Origin: Rhodanobacteraceae bacterium
GTDB lineage: Bacteria > Pseudomonadota > Gammaproteobacteria > Xanthomonadales > Rhodanobacteraceae
Assembly (NCBI GenBank): GCA_016790075.1
Contig: JAEUPP010000020.1
Coordinates: 1 to 64,000, forward strand
DNA: 64,000 bases
Direction: 5' to 3'
Of this stretch, positions 21,301 through 29,300 are shown piece after piece (the first letter of the stretch is position 1; every line of letters starts with the position of its first letter). The position numbers were made by a program, and so were the translations under genes. The notes under the pieces were generated by a model. The model was not told the origin of the DNA and did no database searches. It was given only the letters and a program-made list of their open reading frames with translations.

Positions 21301-23313
21301 ACGGGTCAGGTGCGCCACGATTGGGGCAACCCCATCGCCGGCGCGGCGGTGTTCGCCAGCTACGCCGGCGGCAGCACGGGCAGCCCGCAGCAGACGGTTG
21401 TTGCCTCCACCGACGCTCAGGGGCGTTACCGGCTGAATGCGCTGCCGGTGGGCCTGCCCATCGCCGTGCGCGCCGTGTTCGCCGGCAGTAACGGCGAGAT
21501 CGAGGCCACGGCGAACACCCAGATCGTCGGTCACGGCAGCGAGAGCACGCTCAATTTCGAGTTGGACGTGCCGGGCGGCAGCGTGCTTGCCCGGGTGGCC
21601 TCGGCCGACGCGCTGGCGGACAGCGGTGCGTGCACCTTCGCCATCAGCGCGAGCGGCTACAGCAACAGCGCGACCGCGCCGTGCAGCGGCCACACCTTCG
21701 ACGGCGTGCCGGTGGGACCGGCGCAGATCGCGCTGTATCAGGGCGACGGCGATTCCCCCGTGGCGACGCTCGACATCGCCGTCCTGGCCGATGCGCGGGT
21801 AGACGCCGTGTTCCTCGAATCCGTGGTGCACGGCGCCGTGCGCTTCGCCGACGGCACGCCGGCGGCCGGGATCGATCTGAGCCTGACCGACGCCGCCGGC
21901 AGCCGGCGCAGCGCGGTCAGCGCGGACGACGGCCGGTACCGCATCGGCTGGGCCGCGGTCGGTGCGTTCACGCTGCAGGCGCAGGACCCGAACTCCGGTT
22001 TGCGCAGCGAAGCCGCCGGCAGCGTGGCCGCGGTGACGGCCCCGGTCGTCGTGGACCTCGCGTTGCCGCCCGCGGGTAGCGTCGTCGGCAGCGTGCTGGC
22101 CCAGTCCGGTACGCCGCTGGCGGATCTGCCGGTCTACGCGCGCAGCTCGGGCCTGCTGTTCGACCGGCAGACCTGGACCGACGCCCAGGGCCAGTTCCGT
22201 TTTGACCGCGTCGCGCTGGGCGAGGTCGGTGTTTCCGCGTTCGACGCGCAAACCCAAAACGTCGCCACGGCGCAGACTCAGCTGAGCAGCAACGGCCAGA
22301 GCGCCAGCGTCACGCTGCAGTTCCCCCTCACCGGCAGCCTCGGCGGCACCGTCTACCGCGACGGCGGCCCGGCGGCGGCGGCCTGCGTGGAGCTGCGCTC
22401 GCTCGCCGACGACCAGGCCCACGCGCAGGTCCACCGGTCGGCGACGGCGGACAACGCGGGCCTGTATGCGTTTTCCGCGGTAGCGCCGGGGCCGTTCCTG
22501 GTGCAGGCCGATGCCTGCGACGGCAGCCGCCTGACCGGGCTGGCCCAGGCCGCCGTCGGCAGCAACGCGAGCACCACCGTGGACCTCACCCTCGGCAACG
22601 CGCTGCCGCTGTCGCAGCGCCTGGCCGACAGCGCCTCCGGCTACAGCGTGGACGTCAACGGCGACGGCACCCTGGGGCCGTTCGACACCGCCAGCAGCAG
22701 TGCCTTCACCTTCAGCGGCGACGGCCACGTGCTCAGCGTCGGCGGCGTTGACTTCCCCCGGCTCAGCGCCGCCTGGAGCAGCCAGGGCGGCCGCGAGCTG
22801 CGCCTGGGGCCGCTGGGACTGGCCGGCCTGCAGGTCAGCCGCCGCGTTTACGTGCCGGCCGCCGGCGGTTACGCGCGCCTGCTGGAAACGCTGAGCAACC
22901 CGGGCACGGCGGCGGTCACGCGCACGCTGCGCGTCAGCGGCAGCTACCGCACGTTCACGCCCGAGTTGCGGGTGTCGCCGGCGGCCAGCGCCGGCCGTTA
23001 CGCCGTCGTCGCGCCGCCGGAATGGGACAGCCTCAGCGCCGGTCTGGCCGGCCAGGTCTTTGGCGGCAGCGGCGGCGCATTGCCGCAGGTGCGCATCGCT
23101 ACTTCCGCGCGCCGTTTCGAGTGGAGCTGGAGCGTCACCGTGGCCCCGGGTCAGACCGTGTCCTACCTCAGCTACCTGGTGCCGCGCCGCCTCGGCGACG
23201 CCGGGGCCGCGGAGCAGCAAACCCAGCGCCTGGCGGAGATGACCGAGCCCGGCATGTTCGACGGCCTGTCCCCGGCCGAGAAATCGCAGATCCAGAATTT
23301 CGTGGTGCCTTGA
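12343..23313 (+). CDS. Giant secreted repeat protein with carboxypeptidase-regulatory-like domains (3656 aa)
   Basis: ATG 12343 follows AGGGGA and opens a clear signal peptide (FRRVLLAAGCWLLSGTVLAQA), with cleavage near residue 28. The mature chain is a string of close to thirty beta-sandwich units of the carboxypeptidase regulatory-like type, recognisable by repeating G-x-(V/I)-x-G-x-V...DG...A and DAQGRYxxxxVPxG signatures. Three copies of a separate domain of about 230-240 residues interrupt or end the string (near 15.69-16.44, 17.85-18.57 and 22.62-23.31 kb). Each contains (S/T)LMHFAxxQV or similar and closes with LxPxExxxIxNFxVP, the last being the C-terminus. There is no LPxTG, autotransporter barrel or obvious anchor. 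A surface or extracellular scaffold or adhesin is inferred. Its stop overlaps the next start (TGATG). Confidence 0.85.
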   Translation: MGTAVGTLFRRVLLAAGCWLLSGTVLAQANGTPPPGASCVVTAGNRNAPLAADGSYVIFGIPGSLGAIRARAVCSDGSLGQSAVGFTDPLQDAQVELGPIQFGRFTPSPQALSLSAPQRRLDAGAQSQLKATAVAADGSERDVTPRSEGTVYALSSELLASVTENGRVTVHADFAPGASARLVAQATTEGSVASSFVYVLGPRGTLRGRVVRADGTTAVAGAQVSVLRLQPMEQAGTAVSNPSGEFELGEVNAGGFLISAIDPASGDRALGGARIEREGEVATVELRLNGQGTADITVVDATNAPVAATEVTFAALGSLRDVRTLATDAQGKARFSGVPAGTFTVSARDPVSRLVGAAVSSIAAGQTRSLTLRLQPTGTVHGAVFDADGGTRRAGVQVRAISRERGIVSQRVTGADGAFRFDSLPLSDGPFTLDAFVDGRVRARVPAIVLSQPNQVLERNITLGAVGTVRGQVGDGAGQVFADARVTLQSLVGQRLTFEVRSDAQGRYVVPGVPLGAFELTAITAEGRSGHAQGQLASDGGTVTVDVLIASNALAGTVFERDAVTPVGAGVAVFLAPRALGPRYSYEPLAGNPAVLRTATDAQGRFSFAVTRADAYYVQAEAALERGRSEVVVVNLDPPQPLQARVVFLARGRVSGRVGDPQGLPQANVPVTVHSAGLFEAERSVQTDAQGRYSVDGVFAGEVTATARNPATQLSGFNRARLDHDGQPVELDITLAASGSVAGRVLRRDGSLVPGPVRISLRRDRVVLASQDVADGSAYRFDLVPVGEVEVVAQELGNGDRGAATTRIASAGETRQLDVRLVGQGRVRVRLVDAGGAPVTGARVALSTASPFATTAERESGADGQVEFERVFHGDYRVTASRPAPIGSLSGSAAGTLLPGADADLTLTLTALATGRIQGRVLAPDGLTPLAGMAVRLQPEPFPGAYLVTSDAQGNYAFDRVEAGGYTIDVHRSFSSTDCTLNDRLRGRAVGVVLSAQDQTIARDVQLIGQGQVGGSVRAAGGGAARGASVQLVPTDLVYGPPGGCGLSNSYDAVADEQGRFLFPDVPPGAFALQGTWQDQRGEGAGRVRFDGDVAEVPLQLADSVVDLPLAFHDANGFLYDVGADGRLLSGLRNVFGGSGPDSGGVRLELIRNDVAVPFANGGGSLGRLRADGQEVELDENHAFGLRVVRRVLAPRAGYFVRYVETLENTGSNPVTVDVRVRTHHSGADGSPRVVDSSDGDAVLSVADPQLRDRWAVIDDQSDSDPFTATTSPPSAHLFDGSGAAVQVAQADYELIGSVGRLNYRWNSVTVAPGQRVSLMHFALNQVGRQNAREAALRLAQLPPEAIDDLTTDERRAIANFAVPDHSALAPLPNLAAGAIDGRVFSGDGVTPIASATVTFRSKHPLFARARHTTGDAQGAFEFRSHLDGSSSNAVVPIHAFDLVARHPSSGASTATTPGDFAPLQTRTTQDLVFAGSGDLRGLVKRHNQATVGGAVLRLCTLDDRGRCNAGQPTPVNTATSAEDGSYALLANAPRAYFLFADQPHPQGSALWGRGQGTVIPGGVTVAPVTMEATGSIAGSVRSADGTPLANARVLLFIDGTPPRLRETRTDTSGAYRLFDVPLGEHRVQATDAISQATVEAVATVVTDGETRRDLTLAAFGQIRVSVTFARGAPAGGAAVGLNEGAPVTADSNGVAVFPVAAGSYRVEALHPHNPIAALRGQAQVTVGSSGQPVEASVVLGAAGGVHGRVVRPDGTTLAGGFPYEIRQIGGGDYRDGLRQTSAEGSYVRAGLPLGRYLITAYDAVQERFADAEFDVSADGQDVEVNLTLLDNRIALPADLRDANRFRYDVQPDGSLAAGSSGAYDRGAARLTVNGQAFSGASSARLKAARRQFHIEQSGSVAGLTLSRQIYVPRGSYFARYLDTFENPGAAPVSVTVSLQSRMPLADAVATSSGDAAVTAADRWVLADDADDADVDRVKQAPSLAHVFAAASGAQAPDGVAFAQDNGVGVLTQTWSVLTVPAGAKVSLLHFAVQQVNRRGARAAAERLLQLPPEALTDLAPAEASAVVNFSVPADLVGSVEPLPSLTASVRGTVYEGDGRTPVPSTRVTAQSEHPLFNRRWGLKADALPFCPGGTRLDSLLAGSGGVGQPAAGSYRFDGQLGADDSVAVPEGVPVHIEAQPDEGCFADHAGHPVTHIPSRRVTVTAPGEQNLLFDSGIVYGTAVGPADFSVTQGRAYLSIHDPDPPANDYVPIAPDATFAYPGLPPGRYDVLFDAPHPDAQTPERHLRGLNPQVEIAVGQVRAIEVRMQPTGRVQGTVLTANAEAVVNARVQLSGAVAGQSYDQCGSGCDAAALGRNRGKRPVQRDVVTDSLGRFDFSAVPAGSYRLNVIDPISGADNASTFDVEAGLQPTVRHVVLLALGSAQVQVNAAAGGAVADAYVYLRSSTFAGERVAGRTDAQGRLLVANVPQGDYTLRVADPRFGTAESDREVSGSIAANGERDDHTVVLRAAARLRVRALDGQAGNSPMGAVRVRHAAGSAALAEVGLTGADGWFDAGLMLDGEHRFQLVADDGRQSAASFAVDAAADGQVLTRELVLGGSIERDGVLSFAGERQLVGLTLAAGDRLSLSLRAHAHSGAPDACDVRAQLYDVGRTLRADGYGGGATGGYQQVNLSGDLRDSLAGDAGFYAVALSTLDPGCATAGYRIGASVNGTARALDDYSGGATVAGRLFGPDGLTPIAGAAVRLRGGDAPMLHAQATTGADGGFRFERVPTGGYRLQSVPAAPDEPVATADVSVATAGVTVNRDLHLPGTTRLDIEVRRPDGTPFGIAQLVFLAEPDFHEQRDTDTQGRLSYAYVGTAPLRVVAQDPADSSVWSERSLAPAPGQSIAVAFVLGPAPVQGLVRDGGGLPVSGALVVARRPGSSAPVGSASADGSGQYRLDALPSGTPLELRAADPQDAVVGEAVSLSAVAGQTTTQDLTLRGRGSLTGQVRHDWGNPIAGAAVFASYAGGSTGSPQQTVVASTDAQGRYRLNALPVGLPIAVRAVFAGSNGEIEATANTQIVGHGSESTLNFELDVPGGSVLARVASADALADSGACTFAISASGYSNSATAPCSGHTFDGVPVGPAQIALYQGDGDSPVATLDIAVLADARVDAVFLESVVHGAVRFADGTPAAGIDLSLTDAAGSRRSAVSADDGRYRIGWAAVGAFTLQAQDPNSGLRSEAAGSVAAVTAPVVVDLALPPAGSVVGSVLAQSGTPLADLPVYARSSGLLFDRQTWTDAQGQFRFDRVALGEVGVSAFDAQTQNVATAQTQLSSNGQSASVTLQFPLTGSLGGTVYRDGGPAAAACVELRSLADDQAHAQVHRSATADNAGLYAFSAVAPGPFLVQADACDGSRLTGLAQAAVGSNASTTVDLTLGNALPLSQRLADSASGYSVDVNGDGTLGPFDTASSSAFTFSGDGHVLSVGGVDFPRLSAAWSSQGGRELRLGPLGLAGLQVSRRVYVPAAGGYARLLETLSNPGTAAVTRTLRVSGSYRTFTPELRVSPAASAGRYAVVAPPEWDSLSAGLAGQVFGGSGGALPQVRIATSARRFEWSWSVTVAPGQTVSYLSYLVPRRLGDAGAAEQQTQRLAEMTEPGMFDGLSPAEKSQIQNFVVP

Positions 23314-23837
23314 TGACGTCGATGTTCCCCACAAAGAATTGGTTCCAAAACCTACTGTCGGCCGCGGCGCTGGCCGCCTTGGCCGGCTCCGCCGCGGCGG
23401 GGCCGGAGCGTCCGCTGCTGGCCGCCGGCGGCCTCGCCGTGCAGCCGACCGGCGCCGCCGCGGTGGAGCTTTCGGCGCTGCGCGCGGGCGCGGTCGCCGT
23501 GCTCGATCCGCAGCTGAGCAGCAGCCGCGAGCTGCTGGACGCCTTGCACCGGTCCGGTTATCAGGGCGAGGGTCTGGTCGTGCTCGTGACCGGCGACGCG
23601 GGCCAGGCCGAAGCGCTGCGCCGGCGCAGCGCCGCGCTGCCGCAGGCGCGCTGGGTCAGTGCCGCGGCGTCCACGGTACTGCAGCGGCTCAAGTTGGCCG
23701 GTACGCCGGTGGTCCTGGGCCTGGACCGGCAGCAGCGCGTCGCCTGGCGCGAAAGCGGTCTGCCGGCCGACCCGCTGCACCTCGCCCTGCGCATCGCCGA
23801 ATGGGCGGCGGTCCCGCCCGCCGCAGAGCGGCGCTGA
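23313..23837 (+). CDS. Exported thioredoxin-like protein lacking CxxC
   Basis: A 174-residue protein starting at the ATG that overlaps the stop of the giant gene (TGATG), which suggests translational coupling; ATG 23322 is an alternative. It has a signal peptide (FQNLLSAAALAALAGSAAA). The mature part has alternating strands (GLVVLVTGDAG, ARWVSAAAS) and a LAGTPVVLGLD segment that resembles the cis-proline strand of thioredoxin folds. It has no Cys pair, so redox catalysis is unlikely. This kind of partner is sometimes a structural or chaperone subunit; that is inference. The next gene encodes a DsbA-like protein with the active-site cysteines. Confidence 0.65.
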   Translation: MTSMFPTKNWFQNLLSAAALAALAGSAAAGPERPLLAAGGLAVQPTGAAAVELSALRAGAVAVLDPQLSSSRELLDALHRSGYQGEGLVVLVTGDAGQAEALRRRSAALPQARWVSAAASTVLQRLKLAGTPVVLGLDRQQRVAWRESGLPADPLHLALRIAEWAAVPPAAERR

Positions 23838-24460
23838 TGCGCCCCCGACCGTTGCACCGTTTGGCCGGGCTGCTGGCCGGCCTGTGGCTGCCGTTGGCCG
23901 TGCCGGCGCAGTCGCTGACCCCGCAGGTGACCCAGCCCCGCGCCAGCATTGTCGTGTTCGCGGCGTTTTCCTGTGCGTACTGCGCCCAGGCGGCGCAGAC
24001 GCTGGCCGCGCTGCAGCGGCGTTATCCCGACACGCTGGCGGTGCAGTTCAAGCACTTTCCGCTGAGCGCCGACGCCGAGGACGTGCTGGCCCACGAGGCG
24101 GCGTTGGCCGCCGCCGCGCAGGGCAAGTTCCCGGCGCTGCACGAGGCGCTGTTCCGCCAGCCGCGGCGGGCGCTCGACCGCGCGGCGCTGGACCAACTGG
24201 CCGAGCAGGCCGGCCTGGACATGGCGCGCTACCGCCGCGACCTGGACGGCCACGTCTGGCGCGGCCGCGTCGAGGACGACCGGCGCGAGGCCGCCGCCTT
24301 CGGCGTGCGCGCCACGCCCACGTTCTTCGTGCAGGGCTTCAAGCTCGAAGGACTGCAGGACGCCAGCGTGTTCGAGACCCTGATCGAGCAAGCCCGGACG
24401 CGCGGCGGCAGCGGCGCCGCACCGTCCACGCTGCAGGAAGCCAGCCATGCTCGCCGCTGA
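23837..24460 (+). CDS. DsbA-family thiol:disulfide oxidoreductase
   Basis: A 207-residue exported protein with signal peptide LAGLLAGLWLPLAVPAQ. The thioredoxin-type active site is FSCAYC (Cys46, Cys49) after strand IVVFAAF, and the cis-proline strand is ATPTFFVQG, with a helical insertion between them, the layout of DsbA-like proteins. It should introduce or isomerise disulfides in the periplasm. Candidate substrates are in the same operon: the Cys-rich effector at 26.3 kb and the immunity-like proteins with two conserved Cys. Start and previous stop overlap (TGATG), and the 3' end overlaps the next gene by 14 nt. Confidence 0.85.
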   Translation: MRPRPLHRLAGLLAGLWLPLAVPAQSLTPQVTQPRASIVVFAAFSCAYCAQAAQTLAALQRRYPDTLAVQFKHFPLSADAEDVLAHEAALAAAAQGKFPALHEALFRQPRRALDRAALDQLAEQAGLDMARYRRDLDGHVWRGRVEDDRREAAAFGVRATPTFFVQGFKLEGLQDASVFETLIEQARTRGGSGAAPSTLQEASHARR

Positions 24461-25061
24461 CCGCTTGCGCTGCATCGCCGTCGCGGCGCTGCTGCTGGGC
24501 GCGCTGCCGGCTTGGCCGGCGGCGGCCGCAGGCCGCAGCGAGGCCAAACGCCAGCTCGCCAGCATGGGTCTGGAGCCCAGCGCCGACCGCCTGGTGCAGT
24601 ACGCCGCCGACGGGGACCTGGTCACGGTCGGCTTGCTGCTGGACGCCGGCGTTTCCGCCCGCGCCGTTGATTCCGTGCACGGCGCGACCGCCCTGCACAA
24701 CGCCGCCGCCCAGGGGCACCTGCGCCTGATCGCCCGGCTGCTGGAGGCGGGCGCCGAGGTCGATGCGTTCGACAGCTACGGCGCGACGCCCCTGATCAAC
24801 GCCGCCTACCACGGCCGCGCCGCCGCGGTGCAGGCCTTGCTCGCCGCCCGGGCGACGGCCGACCGGCGTTCCGCGCAGGGCAGCACCGCGCTGATCGCAG
24901 CGGTCTACAGCGGCGACCTGACCGTCGTTGATGCCCTGCTGGCGGCCGGCGCCGATCCGGCGCTGGCCGATGGCTCGGGCCAGACCGCGCGCCAGATCGC
25001 CGAATCCGCCGGCCGGAGCGACCTCGTCGCCCGCCTGGACGGCGCGGGGCCGGCGCGGTGA
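24447..25061 (+). CDS. Exported ankyrin-repeat protein (canonical 33-residue repeats)
   Basis: A 204-residue protein with a signal peptide (LRCIAVAALLLGALPAWPAAAA) and about four standard ankyrin repeats with the usual signatures (GATALHNAAAQGHL, GATPLINAAYHGR, GSTALIAAVYSGDL, LLAAGADPALADG). These differ from the 29-residue units of the array proteins in length, in the TALH/TPLI motif and in being exported, so the two groups are not close relatives. It probably acts as a periplasmic protein-binding module for another operon product; the partner is not visible. It overlaps both neighbours. Confidence 0.85.
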   Translation: MLAADRLRCIAVAALLLGALPAWPAAAAGRSEAKRQLASMGLEPSADRLVQYAADGDLVTVGLLLDAGVSARAVDSVHGATALHNAAAQGHLRLIARLLEAGAEVDAFDSYGATPLINAAYHGRAAAVQALLAARATADRRSAQGSTALIAAVYSGDLTVVDALLAAGADPALADGSGQTARQIAESAGRSDLVARLDGAGPAR

Positions 25062-26338
25062 GCGCGCCGCGTTGGGTCCGCCGGGTAGGGGCCGCCCTGC
25101 TGGGGTTCGGTGCCGCCGCTTGCTCAGCGGCGCTGTTGCCGGCGCCCGCGCCCGATGCGGCGCCGCTGCTGCCGCCGGTCTCCTCGTTCCACGACCGGCA
25201 GCCGGCCGAAGCCGAAGCCCGCCAGATCCTCGCGTCCTGGGCCGCCGGCGAGGCGGTGACGCTGCCCTGGACGCGCCTGCAGCTGGAACGCTACGTGCGC
25301 CACAAGGCCATGCCGACGCGCGGCGCGCGCGGGCTGGCCCTGGTCCACGTGGCCATGCACGACGCCTACGAGCGGGCCGTGCAGCAGCAGCTGGAACCCA
25401 AGCTCGCCGTGTCCATGGCGGCGGCGCAGGTGCTGGCCTACCTGTTTCCGGCCGAGGAGCGCGCCTTCGACCGCACCGCGTTCGAGCTGGCCGCCCAGCT
25501 GTCCGCGGCCCCGCGCGAGCAACTGCCTGCCGGCGCGCTCGACGCGCTGCGCCTGGGCCGGGCGGTGGGCCAGCGCGCGATCGAGCGCGGCGAGAGCGAC
25601 GGCGCGCAGCGCGGCTGGAACGGCGTACGCCTGCAATGGCACGGCGAAGGCCGCTACTACGGACCGGGCAGCTGGGAGCCCACGCCGCCCTATTTTTACT
25701 ACCCGCCGGACGAGCCGTTTGCGCCGTCGTGGAAACCCTGGGTGCTCGACCGCGCCGACCGGTTCCGCCGCGCACCGCCGGCGTTCCACTCGGCCCGGTT
25801 CCTGGCTGACCTGCGCGAGGTCGTCGCCATCAACCGCAGCCTGACGCCCGAGCAGTTGCGCGTGGCCAAGTTCTGGGTCGATGGCCACGGCACGGTCACG
25901 CCGCCCGGCCACTGGAACCAGATCGCGATCGAGGAAGCGCGGCGCGCCCGCCTCGACGACGCGACCACCGTGCGCCTGTTCGCGGATCTCAACCTGGCCC
26001 TGGCCGATACCTTCATCGCGGTGTGGGACACCAAGTACCGCTACTGGACCCAGCGCCCCATCACCGCCGCGAAAAAACTCCTCAACGTCACCCTGAAGCC
26101 GCCGATACTGACCCCGCCGTTCCCCTCCTACGTGTCCGGCCACGCGGCCTTCAGCGGGGCGGCGGCGCGCATCCTCGGCCACTATTTCCCGGCCGAGGCG
26201 GCGCGTCTGGACGCGCTGGCGGAAGAAGCGGCGGCCTCGCGTCTGTACGGCGGCATTCATTTCCGCCACGACAACGAAGACGGCTTGGCGCTGGGGCGCA
26301 AGGTGGCGGAGTTTGTTTTGAACAACGGGAAACCATGA
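25058..26338 (+). CDS. PAP2 / vanadium-dependent haloperoxidase family exported protein
   Basis: A 426-residue protein that starts at GTG overlapping the previous stop (GTGA). The N-terminus is a signal with GAAAC, a possible but not ideal lipobox. The C-terminal half carries all three signature motifs of the PAP2/vanadium haloperoxidase superfamily: K-x6-R-P (KYRYWTQRP, from Lys326), PSYVSGH (360-362 SGH), and SR-x5-H-x3-D (SRLYGGIHFRHD, 394-405), which form the phosphate or vanadate site. Such proteins oxidise halides with peroxide or act as phosphatases; sequence alone does not decide. Placement between redox proteins and a toxin-like effector is unusual. Confidence 0.85.
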   Translation: MSAPRWVRRVGAALLGFGAAACSAALLPAPAPDAAPLLPPVSSFHDRQPAEAEARQILASWAAGEAVTLPWTRLQLERYVRHKAMPTRGARGLALVHVAMHDAYERAVQQQLEPKLAVSMAAAQVLAYLFPAEERAFDRTAFELAAQLSAAPREQLPAGALDALRLGRAVGQRAIERGESDGAQRGWNGVRLQWHGEGRYYGPGSWEPTPPYFYYPPDEPFAPSWKPWVLDRADRFRRAPPAFHSARFLADLREVVAINRSLTPEQLRVAKFWVDGHGTVTPPGHWNQIAIEEARRARLDDATTVRLFADLNLALADTFIAVWDTKYRYWTQRPITAAKKLLNVTLKPPILTPPFPSYVSGHAAFSGAAARILGHYFPAEAARLDALAEEAAASRLYGGIHFRHDNEDGLALGRKVAEFVLNNGKP

Positions 26339-29300
26339 ACACGACAACCTCAATCCCGAACGGCACCGGTTCGTCCGGCTGCAGCGCAGCTGCGGCGACT
26401 GCGGCAGGCCAAACGCTGGCGTCTTTGAGCGGCAGCGGCGGTCGCTGGCGCTCCGGATGGTTAGGGCGGTTCGCCATAGGGCTGGCGCTCGTGCTGACCA
26501 CCGTCACTGCGGTGGACGCCGCAAACGGCGATGCGCCCGACCCCGTCTTCGCGTCGTCGTTTGAGCCGCTGTTTCCTGGGCTGATCGATCTCACCTCGCG
26601 CACGCCCACGCCCGGCGCGCGCCTTTCGTCGGAAATCGGTTATCGCGTCGGTGCGCGGTTTGCGCGCCGCAGTGAGGTGCCGGCTGCATTGCTGCGCGTG
26701 TACCTGGATGGCAAGGACATCAGCGCTGCTTGCGCGTTCGACGCAGCGGAAATCGATTGCGGCGATCTGGCCGCCCAGCCGCCGGGTACGCACACGGTCA
26801 CGGTTCGTGCGGGCGACAGCCGCTTCTCGTGGTCGTACCAAACCCTTCCAGCGCCGCGAGTCGTCAGTCTGACGCCCCATGGCACGCTGCCGCACGGCAG
26901 CCGCCCCCAGATCACCGGCACGTTCAGCGACCCCTCGGCGGTGCTTTCCCGGGACGGCGTGCAGCTATGGCTGGACGAGGTAGACGTGACGGCTTCGGCC
27001 GAGATCGTGCTCGATGGCAGCCACGCCGGCAGCGTGCGCTACACGCCTTCCCAGCCATTGGCGACCGGCGTTCACCGCAGCCGGCTGTTCGTGACCAACG
27101 ACGCCGGCATACGTGGCGGTGACGTCGCCCACATCGACATCGCTCCGGCCGCCGACGCGGTCGTGCGGTTCCTCCAGCCTGCGGGCGGCCAGAGCGTGGT
27201 CGAGCCCGAGTTCACGGTGAGGGTCAGCGCCGTCTCGAACATCAGCGACGTCGAGTCGGTCTTGATCAACGGCGAAGCTGCGGAAGCAGTGTCTTTCGCG
27301 CAGCCGGCGAGTGAATACCGTCGAACCCTCACGCTGCACCCGGGCGATAACCCTGTTGTTGCCATCGCGCGCTTCGCCGACGGAAGCCAAGCGCAGGCGA
27401 GCACCAACCTCACGTTCGACACACCGCCCAACGTGACGATCATCAGCCCGGTCGATTGGCAGACTTTGGGACCAGAAAGCGGCAGCGGGCCACGGCCGGG
27501 CGGTTCGATCAACCTCACCGGGTCGGTGGAACGCCCGGTCGCCATCGTTGGCCGGGCCAGCAAGCGGGTCGTCGGTGTTCAGATCAACCAGCAGCAGGCG
27601 GTGCTGGACGCCGATGGGCAGGGCTTCCGCTTTGAACGCTACCTGCTGCACGAAGGCACCAACCTGATCAGCGTCAACGCCACCGACAGCAGCGGCCGCG
27701 TCGGTTCGGCCCAGATCACCGTTTACCTCGACCAGACCGCACCGCTGCTGACCGTAGAGAGCCCGCGCGAGGATGCGCTGACGTCGGCGGCGAGCATCGA
27801 CGTGCGTGGCGTGGCCAACGATGCGGTCGAAGGGGGCATCCATGCACCCGAGCCCAGCGTGGTCGTGCGTAACGCCGCGAACGGCCAGACGGTGGAGGCC
27901 AGCGTTACCGACCGCTACTTTCTCGCCCGCGACCTGCCGCTGGAAGTCGGCGCCAACGCCCTCGTGGTGACCGCGACGGATGCGCTGGGCAACGCACGCA
28001 GCCGTGAGTGGCGCGCCACCCGGGTTGCGGCGGGCTCCGAGCGCATCACCCTGCTGGGGGGTGACCGTCAGAGCGGCGACGTGAACAGCGTGCTGCCCCA
28101 GCCGCTGGCGGTCACCGCGCTGGACTCGCAGGGTCTGCCGTTGGTCAGCAAGCCGATTCATTTCGACGTGCTGCGGGGTGCTGGCTCGATCCGGCGTACG
28201 GCAGCTCAGGCCGAAAAGCCGGACGGTGTCAATCCGGCGCGCAATCTGGTGGTGACCACCGACGCGGCCGGTCGGGCGGAAGTATGGCTCGCGCTCGGCA
28301 ACGAAGCCGCACTGGCCGGCAACGCGGTGCGAGCCTGGAGCCCGGACGTGGCCGAGGAAGTGATGTTCACGGCGACCGGCCGGCGTTTGCCGCCGGCTCA
28401 CGTGGTGGTCAGCGGTGCGGCCGGCACCCAGTACGTGCAGACACAGAGTCAGCCCTTGGAAGGGCTGACCGCCGTCGTGCTGGATGCGGAACGCAACCCG
28501 CTGGCTGGCACGCCGGTGCATTTCGTGATCGACGCCGGCGCCGACGCGGAATTCCGGCCCCAATCCGCCGCGTCGGGAAATCTTTCAGCGGACGGCAAGA
28601 CCCTGGTCGTGCTGACCGACAAGAACGGTCTGGCCAGTGTGCGGCCGTTCACCGGCATCCGTGCCGGTACGGTGCGGGTGCGTGCCTTCGTCCAGATGGA
28701 CGCCGCAACCGTCGTCGGCACGGCCGTGTTCCAACTGTTGGTGCTGCCGCGGCGTGACGGCCCTACCGGTTTCTCCGGCGTCGTGCTGGATCATTCCGGC
28801 AAACCGCTGCAGGGCGTGCGCCTGTCGATCACGCGTACGCCGCTGAGCACGGTCAGCGACAGCAACGGCCGCTTCCAGTTCGACGACCAGGTTCCACCGG
28901 GCAAGATCGACCTCGACGTGGACGGGCGTGCACTGCAGTCGGTACAGAACGGCCAAGCCGTCGAATACCCGCGCCTGCATTTCGAGACGGCCGTGATCCA
29001 GGGGCAGATGAACCAGCTACCGCATCCGATCTACCTGCCGCCGATCAACCGCTCGCAAGCCCGCGTCGTCGGCGGTGACGAGGACGTAAGCCTGACGATT
29101 CCGGGACTGGAAGGTTTCGAGATGGTCGTCAAAGCCAACAGCGTGACCTTCCCGGACGGCAGCCGGGTAGGACCCGTGGTGGTGACGCCGGTGCACGTGG
29201 ACCGCCTGCCGATGGTGCCGCCCGGACCGAGCAGCGTGTTCAGCGCGGTGGCCTGGACCATCCAGCCGACCAACACCCGCTTCGATCCGCCCATTGCGGT

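Noticed and set aside
12364-23334. Very long open frames on the reverse strand opposite the giant secreted protein (over 1100 and 2100 codons)
   Set aside because: They mirror a repetitive, GC-rich coding strand in which antisense stops are rare; composition is Arg/Gly/Ala/His-rich and without domains, while the forward strand has a signal peptide and clear repeats.
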